The notes under the pieces are model-generated. The model was given only the letters and a program-made list of their open reading frames with translations, had not been told where the DNA came from and did no database searches. The translations under genes and the position numbers were made by a program. 64,000 nucleotides of DNA, taken from Saitoella complicata NRRL Y-17804. Lineage: Eukaryota > Ascomycota > Saitoellomycetes > Saitoellales > Saitoellaceae. Below, piece by piece: positions 62,659 to 64,000 of this stretch; within the stretch, counting starts at the first letter, position 1; the number at the start of each line of letters is the position of its first letter. The DNA lies in contig NW_017566992.1 of the NCBI RefSeq assembly GCF_001661265.1, positions 972,635 to 1,036,634 of the forward strand. Direction: 5' to 3'.

Positions 62659-63739
62659 ATGGTATGCTTTATCGCTCCCGTTATCAGCGTTTTTGCTGCT
62701 CTTGTCCCCGAACGCAACGCGAAGAAGGCGGAACTCGCGTCGATGAAGGGCCAGTTTGCCGTTCATTCCCCCAGGGATGCTGGAGTTCGCTACAAGGGAA
62801 TTACAACTCCCGCTCCCGTTGGCAAACCCGCTGGTCCGCGCCTGTTTCCCACCACAGCTGCCATAACCACCGCCGCCGCTCCGGCTCCGAGGGAGCTTGA
62901 AGAAGCCGCCGCTTAAGAGAACGCGAAGGAGGAAATCAGCAACGAAGAGAAGAGCGAGGAGAAGAAAGAGACGAAGAACCACATGCAACGGATCATTCCA
63001 CGCGTCGACCCCGCCAACCACCCCCTCAACGAAATATTTGCGCGCGAGTTCCTTACCGAGTACGTGAATCGCGCGCCCACCGGCCCCACCACAGTCACCA
63101 TCGAGCCAAAGAAGCCTAAGGGCCCCGTGATCGATGAACGAATGACAGCGGAAGAAAAGAAGTACTGGGAGACGTACTTCAACCAAAAAACCGCCGCCGG
63201 TACCACGGTCACGCCCGAGTAGAGGAAGCCCAAGGGCCGTCTCGTTGATGAGGGCATGAAAACTGACGAGAAGAAGGAGTGGGAGGCGTACTTTGGAAAG
63301 CAGGCCACCACCAATAAGGATACCACCGTCGAAGTTGGCAAGGCCTTCGTTGAGACGGTGTTTAACCTTACTGAGCTCCAGAAGACCAGGTGTTCCCTTC
63401 CTTACGCCAAGATCGAGAAGATCTTGAACACTGACAAGGAGAGGGACGCCGAGAAGGTGTACATCAACGAACCCGGGCTTGACTGTAACCAAGCTTATGG
63501 TCCCTCCTACCGCCGCTGACCTTCCTCACGTTACTCTAACTGCTGCTGAGGACGCAAACATGGGCTCCCCTGCCATGACCCGTGTTGCTGGAGGTCTCGG
63601 TTTCTCCTTTGCCACGAAGAGGAACGTCAAGAAGGGGGGAGCCGTTAAGCTCAAGGAGGAGAAGAAGGCTGCTGCTATGCCAATCCACAAGAGCATTCTT
63701 CAGACGACATGTGCCAAAGCCCTCGGGCAGCGCATGTAG
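62659..63739 (+). pseudogene. Family copy B, broken by two in-frame stops and a frameshift
   Basis: Tandem relative of copy A. The frame from ATG 62659 encodes a start like that of A (F-x-A-L-V-P-x-R ... V-H-S-P-R-x-x-x-V-R-Y-K). It meets TAA at 62914-62916, continues in the same frame with acidic/lysine-rich sequence, meets TAG at 63220-63222, and again continues in frame to 63519. The C-terminal part that resembles A (V-T-L-T-A-x-x-D, G-x-x-F-x-F-x-x-K-R-N) is in another frame (63479-63739). The segment contains two or three tandem units with W-E-x-Y-F. Decay of a duplicated gene is the simplest reading. Unrecognised introns are possible, but none is convincing. Confidence 0.55.
63106..63300 (+). 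repeat. Internal tandem repeat in copy B, period about 117 nt
   Basis: Units starting near 63106 and 63223 both encode K-P-K-G, then D-E, M, E-K-K, and W-E-x-Y-F in the same spacing, followed by a Thr-rich linker. A weaker third unit precedes them. The TAG stop sits exactly at the junction between the two units. Confidence 0.75.
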
Positions 63740-64000
63740 TCTTGAGGTGGGCCGGAGCATGACTACGAAGGAGAGTCCGGAGGGGATAGGAGACATGAGG
63801 CGTAGTTGACAATGGCTTTGACGACGAGGACGAACGAGTTGTGCATGTTAAGTGAGGTCGCTGAGGGGCGTCTTTCTACTTGGCATAGCATAACATGGAT
63901 GGGAGGAAGGAGCTTTCAGTCCAGCTTCGTGGGATGTAAGCATTCCAGTTGATCGACTCGCTTGTCATTCCCCTTCGCTTGTTTCTTTTTGGGGGGGGGG
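63740..64000. other. Right end of window
   Basis: No recognisable frame. The last ten bases are all G after a T-rich run. This may be a real homopolymer or a sequencing or contig-end artefact. Confidence 0.5.

Noticed and set aside
1-64000. CRISPR arrays, insertion sequences, phage genes or bacterial operons
   Set aside because: None seen; the window is eukaryotic nuclear DNA with spliceosomal introns throughout.

Overview
This is nuclear DNA of a filamentous ascomycete (Pezizomycotina type). The evidence is the gene content: a complex I 40 kDa subunit, a Grainyhead/CP2 transcription factor, a separate beta subunit of type I fatty acid synthase, Ypd1, Arp9 and Atg33-like proteins, and a FUSC-like membrane protein. 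The gene architecture agrees: dense genes on both strands, introns of about 50 nt with GTANGT or GTGAGT donors, CTGAC/CTAAC branch sites close to the acceptor, and several very small exons. The class within Pezizomycotina cannot be fixed from this sequence alone.

Left part (1-24.6 kb). A possible remnant of an M13 (neprilysin-like) peptidase lies in the first 0.4 kb, followed by a gene-poor stretch. Then come a CP2 transcription factor, a hidden three-exon gene for a 94-residue single-pass membrane protein, an oxysterol-binding protein, Rpn9 of the proteasome, the complex I 40 kDa subunit, chaperonin CCT6, phosphomannomutase, an Rsc1/Rsc2-like double-bromodomain BAH protein, SRP14, Sgd1/NOM1, serine hydroxymethyltransferase, dihydrolipoamide dehydrogenase and eIF3k.

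Middle (24.6-47 kb). GatB/Pet112, Cog3, a hypothetical PY-motif protein, the P5A-ATPase Spf1 (its start codon is split by an intron), a hemerythrin-like protein, a secreted FAD oxidoreductase, a small Asp/Gly/Pro-rich protein, Arp9 and the 2064-residue fatty acid synthase beta subunit. Two identical tRNA-Arg(ACG) genes in opposite orientation flank Spf1 and the hemerythrin gene.

Right part (47-64 kb). An SDR-fold protein that lacks the catalytic residues, a large Ala/Thr/Ser-rich secreted protein, an Atg33-like protein, Ypd1, mitochondrial aspartate aminotransferase, Pth2, and a 2.3-kb gene-poor stretch. That stretch holds an intron-containing tRNA-Ser(GCT) preceded by palindromes built from tRNA 5'-end sequence. 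After it come a FUSC-like transporter and, at the right edge, an unrecognised two-member gene family in tandem, of which the second copy is broken.

Most genes are conserved housekeeping genes. Functional pairings worth noting are Rsc1/2-like with Arp9 (both RSC-type remodeller subunits), SHMT with LPD (serine/glycine one-carbon metabolism, divergent from one promoter), and tightly spaced divergent pairs (SRP14/SGD1, eIF3k/GatB, CCT6/PMM). The most novel material is the unrecognised family at 60.97-63.74 kb, the tRNA-Ser palindromes and the small membrane protein at 5.1 kb.
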